Positions 7,268 through 14,193 of a DNA stretch of 20,824 nucleotides are shown here, in pieces. The notes under the pieces were generated by a model. That model searched no databases. It saw nothing but the letters and a program-made list of their open reading frames with translations, and was not told the origin of the DNA. Both the position numbers and the translations under genes were made by a program. Within the stretch, counting starts at the first letter, position 1. The number at the start of each line of letters is the position of its first letter. The stretch is from a virus: IMG/VR virus record IMGVR_UViG_3300034631_000031, positions 1-20,824 of that record. One strand, 5' to 3'.

Positions 7268-7710
7268 TGCGCCGGAACGGACAGCACACGGACACGACGC
7301 GGACACGTGACGGACGGATCAAACCCCGAGAATGCAGGGCAACGGACACAACGGACAGCAAAACCCTCTTCTTACTCAGGGGGAGAGGGGAAAAGAAAAT
7401 AGAGGAAGAGGATGCGAAAGGTGCTGTCCGTGCCGCCCATGTGTCCGCAAGCACTCATCAAGCCAGCGATGTCAAAGGGTTAGGGCGCGGACAGGTGAGT
7501 GATCGTCCTGTCCGTGGCGGACGCGACGTGTCCGCGCGCATCCTCGACCTGGCGCGGCAGGTGGAGCGGCTGACGGTGACGCGGCACGACCCGCACCGGT
7601 TCTACGAGGATCGATCCGAGATCGCGCACGAGCTGCGGACGGTGGCGCGCGCGCTGCCCCCGGGGGGTGGTTCTGGACTTTCGACCCTTCCAAGGGACCG
7701 GCGCGGGTAG
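7267..7710 (+). CDS. Hypothetical protein overlapping candidate origin; start uncertain
   Basis: The frame begins at an ATG that overlaps the helicase stop (TGATG) and runs 147 codons. The first about 85 residues are encoded by the iteron-like repeats and read as low-complexity sequence (TDTTRTRDG, ATDTTDSKT). Only the segment at about 90-130, RILDLARQVERLTVTRHDPHR onward to EIAHELRTVARAL, looks like a real protein; similar short helical segments are familiar from alphaproteobacterial prophages. The true start may be the GTG at 7498 or 7528, giving a product of about 60-70 residues, with the 5' part being origin DNA that happens to be open. Function is unknown. Confidence 0.5.
   Translation: MRRNGQHTDTTRTRDGRIKPRECRATDTTDSKTLFLLRGRGEKKIEEEDAKGAVRAAHVSASTHQASDVKGLGRGQVSDRPVRGGRDVSARILDLARQVERLTVTRHDPHRFYEDRSEIAHELRTVARALPPGGGSGLSTLPRDRRG
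7278..7534. repeat. Iteron-like TGTCCG repeat cluster, candidate replication origin
   Basis: Ten exact TGTCCG hexamers (either strand) and two CGTCCG variants occur in 257 bp. On the minus strand: 7278, 7289, 7300, 7311 (variant), 7343, 7352, 7488 and 7518 (variant). On the plus strand: 7425, 7442, 7509 and 7529. The first four are spaced exactly 11 bp apart, one helical turn. Between 7358 and 7424 is a repeat-free purine- and A-rich stretch (GGGGAAAAGAAAATAGAGG), a plausible unwinding element. P4 alpha protein is known to bind short TGTTCACC-type iterons at its origin, so a cluster directly after a P4-type helicase gene is a strong origin candidate. Confidence 0.72.
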
Positions 7711-7724
7711 GTACGCGCGAGATA

Positions 7725-7743
7725 TTTCCGAATTGGAAAATTC
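7725..7743. promoter_or_regulatory. Inverted repeats upstream of HTH gene, possible operator
   Basis: Two overlapping inverted repeats, TTTCC-GAATT-GGAAA (7725-7739) and GAATT-GGAA-AATTC (7730-7743), lie just before the ribosome site of the gene at 7756. The stretch is AT-rich in a GC-rich region and could be an operator or promoter element controlling entry into the morphogenesis operon. Confidence 0.32.
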
Positions 7744-7755
7744 AGAGGACACGAG

Positions 7756-7998
7756 ATGAGCAGGGCAGCACTCACCCCATCAAATTTTGACCGGACGATT
7801 TCCGCGCCCGGAAAATCGCCGCGCATCATCTGGACGCTGCCGGCGATTGGGCGGAGGATCGGCACCAGCCCCGACTTCGTGAGGAATACACTCGTGAACG
7901 TCGATGGCTCGCCGATCCGCGAAATCGGCGGCCGGTTTTATTGTTTCGAAGAAGATCTGCTCGAATTCATGCGGAGCGAACGGAACAAACCGGCTTAA
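7756..7998 (+). CDS. Small helix-turn-helix DNA-binding protein, 80 aa
   Basis: Residues about 25-72 (IWTLPAIGRRIGTSPDFVRN, then IREIGGRFYCFEEDLLEFM) have the layout of an AlpA/MerR-like winged HTH: recognition-helix region, beta-wing with GGRFYCF, then a terminal helix. GAGGA precedes the ATG by a short spacer. It is the last gene before the portal gene, 61 bases away. Some HK97-type phages carry a small HTH protein here that acts as a terminase small subunit, but a separate P27-type TerS is present at 13810. A transcriptional regulator of the late operon is therefore the simpler reading. The inverted repeats just upstream could be its own operator. Confidence 0.72.
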   Translation: MSRAALTPSNFDRTISAPGKSPRIIWTLPAIGRRIGTSPDFVRNTLVNVDGSPIREIGGRFYCFEEDLLEFMRSERNKPA

Positions 7999-8059
7999 AC
8001 CCCCTCCGCCCCGGTCAAACCGTTCGTCGGATCGGGGCCGCTTCCCGCATCTTTGGGGC

Positions 8060-9280
8060 ATGCGCTGGCCCTTCTCATCCTCCGATCCGATCGAGACGAA
8101 AGCCCCGTCGGGTACGTCCGTGCCCGACGAATGGATGTTCGAGCTCTTCGGCGGTGGCGTCGTCGCCGACTACGCCGTCACCGGGGCGCAGGCCCTCGAG
8201 GTTCCGGCCGTGGCCTCGGCCATCTCCCTTATCTCCGGTTCCATCGCCAGCCTCGGAATGATCGTCGAGCGCCGCGAGGGCGATGCGTGGGTGCCGGCCC
8301 TTGACCATCCGACGGCGCTCCTTCTGGAGGACGCACCGAACGACTGGAGCGATACCTACACGCTGGTGCGCGACCTCGTGGCCTCCGCCCTTACCTGCAA
8401 CGAGGGAGGACTTGCCTTCGCCAACAAGCGCGACGGCGAGGTGGTCGAGCTGATCCACTACGAGAAGGGAACCTTCACGGTCGATTACAGCACCGACGGC
8501 CGGAGCGAGCCATCCTACCGGATCGGCAATCGGCTTGTCGGAGCGAGCGAAGTGGTTCACCTTCGCGGCCCGTTCACGAAATGCCCGCTCGTGCTGGCGT
8601 CCGGCGCCATCGGCGTAGCGCACAAGATGGAACGGCACGCCGGCAGCTTCTTCAGCCAGATGGCCCGCCCTGGCGGCGTGATCACCAGCCCCAAGGCCCT
8701 CGGCGACGACGGCGTGAAGCGGATGCTGAAGGGCTGGAAGGCTGCCCACGAGGGCGGCGGCAAGGCTGGCAAGACCGCGATCTTATGGGACGGCGCGACC
8801 TGGGCGCAGATGACTATGACGAGCGTCGACGCGCAGTTCCTTGAGACCTGGCGTCACGCCATCAACGAGATCGGCCGTCACTTTCGGGTGCCTCCTGGTG
8901 CCCTCTACGATTTCGAGCGCCAGACCTGGAGCAACATGGAATCGGCCCAGAAGGAATGGCTTGCCGGCCTCGAATTCTGGCTGCGTCCCCTGGAAGGCGC
9001 CATGCGCCGGGCGCTGTTCTCCGCCGAGGAGCGCGGCACCCACCGCATTCGCTTCGACCGGGACGATTTCACAGCCGTCGATCTCACCGCACGCGCCACT
9101 GCCGTTTCATCCCTGATCGCATCCCGCGTCATCAATCCGAACGAGGCGCGCGACTGGCTTGGTATGGGCCCGCGAGACGGCGGAGCAGAGTTCGCCAATC
9201 CACACACCGGAGCAAGCCAGGCTGGCGCCGCTGCGCCACAGAACCCTGTTCCTGACCCGGCGGCGACCGATGACGCTTGA
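8060..9280 (+). CDS. HK97-family phage portal protein
   Basis: Dodecameric portal at the unique capsid vertex through which TerL pumps DNA and to which the neck attaches. The 406-residue length is typical. The N-terminus MRWPFSSSD is a common portal start, and VPAVASAISLISGSIASLGM, GGVITSPKAL, and WSNMESAQKEWLAGLEFWL are family-typical stretches. The frame is open upstream to 7904, where it overlaps the HTH gene in another frame; the ATG at 8060 gives the normal N-terminus although its ribosome site (TTTGGGG) is weak. It is the first structural gene here, whereas HK97-type clusters usually have the terminase genes before it. Its end overlaps the next start by 11 bases. Confidence 0.95.
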   Translation: MRWPFSSSDPIETKAPSGTSVPDEWMFELFGGGVVADYAVTGAQALEVPAVASAISLISGSIASLGMIVERREGDAWVPALDHPTALLLEDAPNDWSDTYTLVRDLVASALTCNEGGLAFANKRDGEVVELIHYEKGTFTVDYSTDGRSEPSYRIGNRLVGASEVVHLRGPFTKCPLVLASGAIGVAHKMERHAGSFFSQMARPGGVITSPKALGDDGVKRMLKGWKAAHEGGGKAGKTAILWDGATWAQMTMTSVDAQFLETWRHAINEIGRHFRVPPGALYDFERQTWSNMESAQKEWLAGLEFWLRPLEGAMRRALFSAEERGTHRIRFDRDDFTAVDLTARATAVSSLIASRVINPNEARDWLGMGPRDGGAEFANPHTGASQAGAAAPQNPVPDPAATDDA

Positions 9281-9656
9281 CGAGATCCTGCACAACGTCG
9301 CCGACCAGGACCGTGGTCGAGAGTTCGAGCTTGACGATCCAGTGACGGGGCAGCCGACTGGGATCAAGTTGCGCGTCGTCGGCCCGGACAGCGACACGGC
9401 GAACCGCGCTCGCATCGCCCTCTACGACGAGCTGGCCGAGATGGCCGACGCCGATGGTCGGGTATCGGCGGAGAACCGGGAGAAGGCCCGCCTCAACTCG
9501 CTGGGCCGTCACGTCCTCGGATGGGAACTGGTCGAGGAAGGCCAGCCGGTCCCGTTCAACACCACCAACCTCCTGCGGCTCCTCCGGGTGCAGTGGGTAC
9601 AGGCGCAGGTCGATGGTTTCGCGTCCGACCGCGCCGCGCATCGTGGGGCCGTCTGA
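9270..9656 (+). CDS. Phage structural-module protein, possibly tail assembly chaperone-like
   Basis: 128 residues from the ATG at 9270, which overlaps the portal gene by 11 bases. The N-terminal half has a beta-rich pattern with GREFELDDPVTGQPTGIKLR. The C-terminal half is helical and includes LGWELVEEGQPVPFNTTNL followed by a QVDGFASDRAA tail. The pattern 'Trp-rich short strand, then P-F-T-x-x-N-hydrophobic, then helix ending in a short acidic tail' is familiar from small tail assembly chaperone-like proteins of siphophages. Placement between portal and protease is unusual for such a gene. The family call is tentative; that it is a real gene in the operon is well supported by tight overlaps on both sides. 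Confidence 0.65.
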   Translation: MTLDEILHNVADQDRGREFELDDPVTGQPTGIKLRVVGPDSDTANRARIALYDELAEMADADGRVSAENREKARLNSLGRHVLGWELVEEGQPVPFNTTNLLRLLRVQWVQAQVDGFASDRAAHRGAV

Positions 9657-10165
9657 TGGATCGCCTCGACCTCACAACCAAGCAGCTCGCCGTCGACGAG
9701 GACGGCACGATCGAGGGCATCGCCTGGCCCTACGCCAAGCCCGACCGTGCCGGCGACATCATCAAAAAGGGTGCGCTGCGCCTGCCGGTGGCCGAGCTGC
9801 CGATGCTCCGCAACCACGACACCGACCTCCTCATCGGGCTCTGGGAGAAGATCGAGGAGCGTGAGGACGGCTTGCACGTCAAAGGTCGGCTCGACCTCAA
9901 GTCCATGCTGGCACGAGGCGTTCGCAGCCAGATCCTCACGGGTCGCCTCAACGGCCTGTCCATCGGCTTCCGCGATCGCGGCTCAACCCGACGCGGGCGC
10001 AACCGCATCCTCTCGGCGATCGAACTGGTCGAAGTCTCGATCGTCCGCGAGCCCTCGCATCCCGATGCGCGGATCACCCTCTCGAAATCCTACGACGCGG
10101 CCCGCGGCCTCGCCGAGGCCATCAACCGCGCCAACGAGGCGCTGAAGCAAGGAATCTCCCGATGA
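9656..10165 (+). CDS. HK97-family prohead maturation protease
   Basis: Serine protease (Pfam/MEROPS S78 type) that cleaves the delta domain of the major capsid protein during head maturation. The 169-aa length is normal. The N-terminus has EDGTIEGIAWPYAKPDRAGD, and the catalytic pair appears as H54 in LRNHDTDLLIGLW and S102 in RLNGLSIGFR. The following ELVEVSIVREPSHPDARI is highly typical. The start overlaps the preceding stop as TGATG, and the stop overlaps the capsid start by four bases. The substrate is the next gene's product. Confidence 0.94.
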   Translation: MDRLDLTTKQLAVDEDGTIEGIAWPYAKPDRAGDIIKKGALRLPVAELPMLRNHDTDLLIGLWEKIEEREDGLHVKGRLDLKSMLARGVRSQILTGRLNGLSIGFRDRGSTRRGRNRILSAIELVEVSIVREPSHPDARITLSKSYDAARGLAEAINRANEALKQGISR

Positions 10166-11352
10166 AGCATTTCGCACTCATGGCCTCCGCGTCGGCTGTT
10201 GCACTCGCGATGCCGCCTGTCGAGTTCAAGGGCGACGATGGCGACGGCGATCCCGTCGAGGTCGTGACCAAGAGCCTCGAAACGCTCCAGTCGACGATCG
10301 ACGAGCGCTTCAAGGCGATCGAGACTAAGGGCGACACGTCGAAGCTCGACGAGCGCCTGAAGAAGCTGGAGACCAAGGCCAACCGCCCCGCCGGCGAAAC
10401 CGGCGAGAAGAAGGACGAGGCGATCGAGAAGAAGGCGCTCGCCACCTTCCTGCGCTCCGGTGTCCATGCCCTCGACGACGTCGAGAAGAAGACCCTCAAC
10501 CTCGGGTCCAATCCCGCCGGCGGCTATGTCGTCGCGCCGGAGTTCTCGACCCGTGTCCTGGAGACGATCAGCGAACAGTCGCCGATGCGTTCGGTGGCCG
10601 GCATCATGTCGATCGGCACCACGGAAGTCGTCATCCCCAAGTTGGCGTCGAACGTCCAGCCCGGCTGGGTGACGGAAACCGGCCCGCGTCCTGTCTCCGA
10701 ACCGACCTTCGATCAGCAGACGATCAAGGTCCACGAACAGGCCGTCATCGTCCCGGTGTCGCAGCAGCTCCTCGAGGACAGCTTCCTCGACCTGGAGGCG
10801 TTCCTGCGCAACCACATCGGCCGCGAGTTCGCGAAGATGGAGGCGGCCGCCTTCGTCAACGGCGACGGCAACGGCAAGCCCCTCGGCTTCCTCGCCGACG
10901 CTGCTGACTATGAGGCGATCGAGGTGGCGGTGGACGGCAGCGACCTTGTGGACGGCCTGATGGCCCTCTACTACGCGCTGCCGACCGAATATGCCCGCCG
11001 GGCCTCGTGGATGCTGAACCGCAAGACCCTCGCCACCATCCGCGGCTTGAAGGATGCGAACGGCGCCTTCATCTGGCAGCCGGGCCTCGTGGCGGGTGCT
11101 CCGAACCTGCTCTTCGGTCGCCCGGTGATCGAGGCCGTCGACATGCCCGACCTCGCGGCCGGCACGTACCCGGCAGCCTTCGGCGATTTCCAGACCGGCT
11201 ATCAGATCGTCGACCGCATCGGCATCCAGACCATGCGCGACGACTACACCGGCGCCGACAACGGCATCGTCAAGATCCGCGCCCGTCGCCGGGTCGGCGG
11301 CGCCACGGTCATGCCGGAAGCCATCGCGGTCCTTCAGGGAGCGGCGGCGTGA
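10162..11352 (+). CDS. HK97-family major capsid protein
   Basis: Main shell subunit, 396 aa. Residues about 1-95 are the delta (scaffolding) domain with a charged coiled coil at about 37-75 (LQSTIDERFKAIETKGD, DERLKKLETKANR), expected to be removed by the upstream protease. The mature HK97 fold begins near GYVVAPEFSTRVLETISEQS and includes VIPKLASNVQPGWVTETGP, FVNGDGNGKPLGFL and WMLNRKTLATIRGLKDANG, all typical. The first 22 residues are hydrophobic and Ala-rich (MKHFALMASASAVALAM) and look superficially like a signal peptide. Because they sit at the delta-domain tip, export is unlikely. It overlaps the protease gene by four bases and the next gene by one (TGATG). Confidence 0.96.
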   Translation: MKHFALMASASAVALAMPPVEFKGDDGDGDPVEVVTKSLETLQSTIDERFKAIETKGDTSKLDERLKKLETKANRPAGETGEKKDEAIEKKALATFLRSGVHALDDVEKKTLNLGSNPAGGYVVAPEFSTRVLETISEQSPMRSVAGIMSIGTTEVVIPKLASNVQPGWVTETGPRPVSEPTFDQQTIKVHEQAVIVPVSQQLLEDSFLDLEAFLRNHIGREFAKMEAAAFVNGDGNGKPLGFLADAADYEAIEVAVDGSDLVDGLMALYYALPTEYARRASWMLNRKTLATIRGLKDANGAFIWQPGLVAGAPNLLFGRPVIEAVDMPDLAAGTYPAAFGDFQTGYQIVDRIGIQTMRDDYTGADNGIVKIRARRRVGGATVMPEAIAVLQGAAA

Positions 11353-11513
11353 TGAGCACGAAGAGCCAGGCGGAGGTCGACGCTTTCGTGGCCGACCTCC
11401 GCCGCACCAAAGGCGGCGTCACCGTTTCGGAGGCGGACGGCGAGACCGTCATCCGTACCCGCGACGGCGACGAGCACCGCTTCAAGGTCGGCAAGGCCAA
11501 GAAGGCGGATTGA
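11352..11513 (+). CDS. Small hypothetical protein, 53 aa
   Basis: The ATG overlaps the capsid stop (TGATG), so translation is probably coupled. The product starts MSTKSQAEVDAFVADLRRTK and ends with a basic tail GKAKKAD. A short helix followed by beta strands (TVSEADGETVIRTRDGDEHRF) suggests a small alpha/beta fold. I recognise no family. Small proteins directly after the capsid gene can be head-associated, but nothing in the sequence proves that. Confidence 0.65.
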   Translation: MSTKSQAEVDAFVADLRRTKGGVTVSEADGETVIRTRDGDEHRFKVGKAKKAD

Positions 11514-11515
11514 CC

Positions 11516-11878
11516 ATGCCGTTTCGCGCTCCCCGTGTCTGCGGCTATTGCGGCGGCGCTCATCCTTCGGGTGAGCGCTGCGGCAAGGTCGCGGCCATGG
11601 ATCGGGAGCGCAAGGCCCGCTTCGACAAGACGCGGCCAACCGCGCGAGCCCGCGGCTACACCGCCAAGTGGGAGCGTGAGAGCAAGGCGTATCTCGCCGT
11701 CCATGGCTCCTGCCGCCGCTGCGGCCGGGCTGCCTCCCTCGTCGACCACACCACTCCGCACAAGGGTGACCAACGCCTGTTCTGGGACCGCCGCAACTGG
11801 CAGCCCCTGTGCACCCCCTGCCACTCGGGCGCCAAGCAGAGCGAAGAGCGCCGATCCCCCAAGAGGACCCAGCTATGA
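11516..11878 (+). CDS. HNH endonuclease
   Basis: Zinc-binding HNH nuclease of 120 aa. An N-terminal CxxC pair (CGYCGG) is followed by the main module with CRRCGRAASLVDHTTPHKGD, then the Asn in NWQPLC, and CTPCHSGAKQSEE. The DH..H..N..H arrangement is complete, so it should be active. In several HK97-type phages an HNH protein works with the terminase during cos cleavage and head morphogenesis; here it lies in the head-tail operon but not next to the terminase. The ATG at 11516 is preferred over a TTG two codons earlier because AAGGCGG lies at good spacing. Confidence 0.9.
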   Translation: MPFRAPRVCGYCGGAHPSGERCGKVAAMDRERKARFDKTRPTARARGYTAKWERESKAYLAVHGSCRRCGRAASLVDHTTPHKGDQRLFWDRRNWQPLCTPCHSGAKQSEERRSPKRTQL

Positions 11879-12363
11879 GCATGCTTCTCGTTACCGCAGG
11901 GTCGAAGCTGTCGATCGGTGCGCCCAAGGCCTTCGACGGCACCGACCTTCTCGCGGCCGACTTCACGACCGGCTCGCCCGCCTGGACGGAGATCGGCGGC
12001 ACGACCAATCTCGGCAGTGCTGGCGACACCAGCGAACTGATCACGTCGAACCAGATCAGCGCCGCCCGGACCCGCAAGGCCAAGGGCACCCGCAACGCCG
12101 GCAGCATGGCCGTCGTCTGCGACATCGATCTCACCGACCCGGGTCAGATCGCGGTGATCGCGGCGGAGAAGACCCGCGAGAGCTATGCGTTCAAGCTCGA
12201 GTTCAACGATGCGCCGGCGGGCGGTACGCCTTCGACCCGGTATTTCGTGGCCTACGTGATGAGCGCTTCCGAACAGCTCGACGAAGCCAATTCGGCGACC
12301 AAGCTGAATGCCACGCTGGAGATCGACAGCAACATCGTCCGCGTGCCGGCGGCGGCGGCCTAA
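11875..12363 (+). CDS. Phage tail tube (major tail) protein
   Basis: 162-aa protein expected to form the tail tube around the tape measure. The start overlaps the HNH stop as ATGA. Family-like features are a beta-rich body with WTEIGGTTNLGSAGDTSELI, then RTRKAKGTRNAGSMAVVCDI and TDPGQIAVIAAEKTRESYAF, the pattern of gpV/TTP-type proteins. The C-terminus ends in Ala-rich VRVPAAAA. In common siphophage maps the tail tube gene comes after the neck genes and just before the chaperone and tape measure; here it precedes the connector genes and is about 3.4 kb from the tape measure. Confidence 0.82.
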   Translation: MSMLLVTAGSKLSIGAPKAFDGTDLLAADFTTGSPAWTEIGGTTNLGSAGDTSELITSNQISAARTRKAKGTRNAGSMAVVCDIDLTDPGQIAVIAAEKTRESYAFKLEFNDAPAGGTPSTRYFVAYVMSASEQLDEANSATKLNATLEIDSNIVRVPAAAA

Positions 12364-12365
12364 GC

Positions 12366-12680
12366 ATGGCACTCACCGTCGACGTCCTGCGCGAGCATCT
12401 GAATATGACGGTCGGAGAGGCGGACGCGATCGACGCGGCCGTCCTCCCGCGTCTGCTCGCCGCAGCGACGGCGCACACCGAGACACAGCTCGGCTTCAAG
12501 ATGGACGACGCCGAGGAGTTTCCCGCCGGCGCGCCCGCCGACGTCGAGCAGGCCGTCCTGATGCTCGCCGCCTTCTGGTACGAAAACCGCGAAAGCGTCC
12601 TCATCGGCGTCTCGGCGCAGGCCGTCCCGCACGGTTATGATGACATCATCGGCAGTCACAGGAGCTATACCTTTGGCTGA
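12366..12680 (+). CDS. gp6-like head-tail connector protein
   Basis: 104-aa adaptor that docks under the portal ring (HK97 gp6 / SPP1 gp15 type). MALTVDVLREHLNMTVGEAD, then VLPRLLAAATAHTETQLGF and VEQAVLMLAAFWYENRESV show the classic all-helical arrangement. The gene begins two bases after the tail tube stop. Its 3' end contains the ribosome site and start of the gp10 gene. Confidence 0.87.
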   Translation: MALTVDVLREHLNMTVGEADAIDAAVLPRLLAAATAHTETQLGFKMDDAEEFPAGAPADVEQAVLMLAAFWYENRESVLIGVSAQAVPHGYDDIIGSHRSYTFG

Positions 12681-13089
12681 CGATGGCGGCCTCGCGAAAC
12701 TGCAGCGCCGGCTCCTGGCGATCCCGCGGGACGTCGTGGAGGCCGGCGGCAAGGCTGCGCAGCGCCAGGCCGAACAGATCGCCGCTACCGCGCGCGCCCT
12801 GGCTCCGGAGAAGACTGGCGATCTCAAGCGGTCGATCTCCGTCACCCCGGCCGGGCAGCAGACCCCAGCCTATTCGCAGCCCGGCGGCTCGATGACGGTG
12901 GCGAGCAATGCGGCCGCCGTGACCGCCGGCGACACCGATGTCCGCTATCCCCACCTCGTGGAGTACGGGAGCCGGAACGCCAACGCGCGGCCGTTCTTCT
13001 GGCCCGCCGTGAGGCTCCACAGGAAGCGCTCGCAGAAGGCTATCAAGGCGGCGATCCGGCGCGCCATCAAGAAGCGAGGCGCGTCATGA
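12673..13089 (+). CDS. HK97 gp10-family neck/tail completion protein
   Basis: 138-aa protein of the HK97 gp10-like family, which works at the head-tail junction or tail completion. Typical segments are ARALAPEKTGDLKRSISV, the HLVEYGSRNANARPFFWPAV stretch and a very basic C-terminal helix (RKRSQKAIKAAIRRAIKKR). I chose a TTG start at 12673 because AGGAG (12660-12664) lies 8 bases upstream and the product then begins MADDGGLAKLQRRL as in relatives. The ATG at 12637 would add 12 residues coded in antiphase with the connector gene. It overlaps the connector gene by 8 bases and the next gene by four. Confidence 0.88.
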   Translation: MADDGGLAKLQRRLLAIPRDVVEAGGKAAQRQAEQIAATARALAPEKTGDLKRSISVTPAGQQTPAYSQPGGSMTVASNAAAVTAGDTDVRYPHLVEYGSRNANARPFFWPAVRLHRKRSQKAIKAAIRRAIKKRGAS

Positions 13090-13496
13090 GCGCCGCGCTC
13101 GCCGTCCAGAAGGCCATCCGGGACCGGCTCGTGTCGACGGACGCCGTCACCGCGCTCGTGCCGGCCTCGGCGATCCTCGACCGAAACAGCCGCCCGGCGC
13201 CCGACCCATCCATCATCCTCGGCGAGGACCAGGAGGTCGATGAGGGCGACATCGCCCGCCGTAACGTCCGCGTCTATTCGACCCTGCATTTGTGGAAGCG
13301 CGAGACCGGGCTCACCGGCGTCAAGGCCATCGCCGGCGCGATCCGCTCGGCGATCGCGGCGAGGTTCCCCCAGGCGGACGGTTTCCACTTCGCGGACAGC
13401 CGCGTCTCTTCGACCCGCTTCCTGCGCGATCCGGACGGCGAGACGGCGCATGGCGTGGTGACGATTGAGACGCTGGTGCACGAGGTAGCGACGTGA
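13086..13496 (+). CDS. DUF3168-family tail terminator/completion protein
   Basis: 136-aa protein of the DUF3168 family, structurally related to tail terminator proteins that cap the tail tube and join it to the head. Diagnostic stretches are LAVQKAIRDRLVSTDAVTAL, ILDRNSRPAPDPSIILGED, and LHLWKRETGLTGVKAIAGAI. The ATG overlaps the gp10 stop as ATGA, and its own stop overlaps the next GTG start as GTGA. This fits a translationally coupled neck block: gp6, gp10, DUF3168, head closure. Confidence 0.89.
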   Translation: MSAALAVQKAIRDRLVSTDAVTALVPASAILDRNSRPAPDPSIILGEDQEVDEGDIARRNVRVYSTLHLWKRETGLTGVKAIAGAIRSAIAARFPQADGFHFADSRVSSTRFLRDPDGETAHGVVTIETLVHEVAT

Positions 13497-13813
13497 GAGC
13501 CGGCAATCTCGACCGCACCATCACGCTCCTGGCCCATGTCGAGGGGGAGCCCGATCAATACGGCAACGTGACCGCCGGCTGGACCGACGCCGGCACCTTC
13601 CGCGCGGCCATCGTCACTCTCTCCACCGAGGAGTTTCTGCGCAGCTACGGCGAGACGAGCGAGGCAGTGATCGTCTTCCGCACCCGGTTCTTGCCTGGCG
13701 TGACGACCTCGCACCGGGTCGATTTCGAAGGCCGGATCTTCGACATCAAGGAACTGAAGGAGATTGGTCGCCGCGACGGGCTCGAATGGCGCTGCGAAGA
13801 GGTGCAGCCGTGA
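13493..13813 (+). CDS. Phage head closure / head-tail adaptor protein
   Basis: 106-aa protein of the SPP1 gp16-like head-tail joining family, which seals the portal channel after packaging. The pattern MRAGNLDRTITLLAHVEGEP, DQYGNVTAGWTDAGTFRAAI and FEGRIFDIKELKEIGRRDGL is characteristic. It uses a GTG start overlapping the DUF3168 stop (GTGA) and is followed by terS through another GTGA overlap. It completes the neck block. Confidence 0.87.
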   Translation: MRAGNLDRTITLLAHVEGEPDQYGNVTAGWTDAGTFRAAIVTLSTEEFLRSYGETSEAVIVFRTRFLPGVTTSHRVDFEGRIFDIKELKEIGRRDGLEWRCEEVQP

Positions 13814-14193
13814 AGGGCACCAAGCCGCATCTCGTCGTCATCAACGGTGCCTTGAGCGCCTTTCCCGCGCCGCCCGACTGGCTTTCATTGGCTGCGCAAA
13901 AGGAATGGCAGCGGGTGCAGCCGTATCTCGAGGAGCGGAAGATGCTCACCGACATCGACCTGTCGAACCTCGAAAACTACTGCGTCGCCCAAGGCCGGAT
14001 CCGCGAGTGCGAGGCGGAAATGGCGACGGTGAACGACCTCAACGTCAAGTCCAAGCTCTGGCGCATGCAGAACCAGGCCATGGCCACGGCCCGCCAGATC
14101 GCGGCGGAGCTGGGGCTTACGCCGATGGCGCGCTCGCGTCCGGTGATCCGAGATCTGTTCGACGGTGAAGATGACCCGCTCAACATATCCTGA
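13810..14193 (+). CDS. P27-family terminase small subunit
   Basis: DNA-recognition subunit of the packaging motor, 127 aa, P27 family. Segments PPDWLSLAAQKEWQRVQPYL, DLSNLENYCVAQGRIRECEA and MATARQIAAELGLTPMARSR match the family well. The GTG start at 13810 overlaps the preceding stop (GTGA). Its 3' end overlaps the terL start by about 23 bases. It should define which DNA is packaged. A dedicated TerS means the element can choose its own DNA instead of relying on a helper's packaging machinery. Confidence 0.9.
   Translation: MKGTKPHLVVINGALSAFPAPPDWLSLAAQKEWQRVQPYLEERKMLTDIDLSNLENYCVAQGRIRECEAEMATVNDLNVKSKLWRMQNQAMATARQIAAELGLTPMARSRPVIRDLFDGEDDPLNIS

Noticed and set aside
7904-8059. Longer portal start at 7904
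   Set aside because: It would overlap the HTH gene in another frame and add a Ser/Arg-rich extension unlike portal N-termini.
7999-8059. Possible terminator between the HTH gene and the portal gene (GCCCCG...CGGGGC)
   Set aside because: Six-bp stem with a loop near 19 bases and no U-tract; too weak to support.
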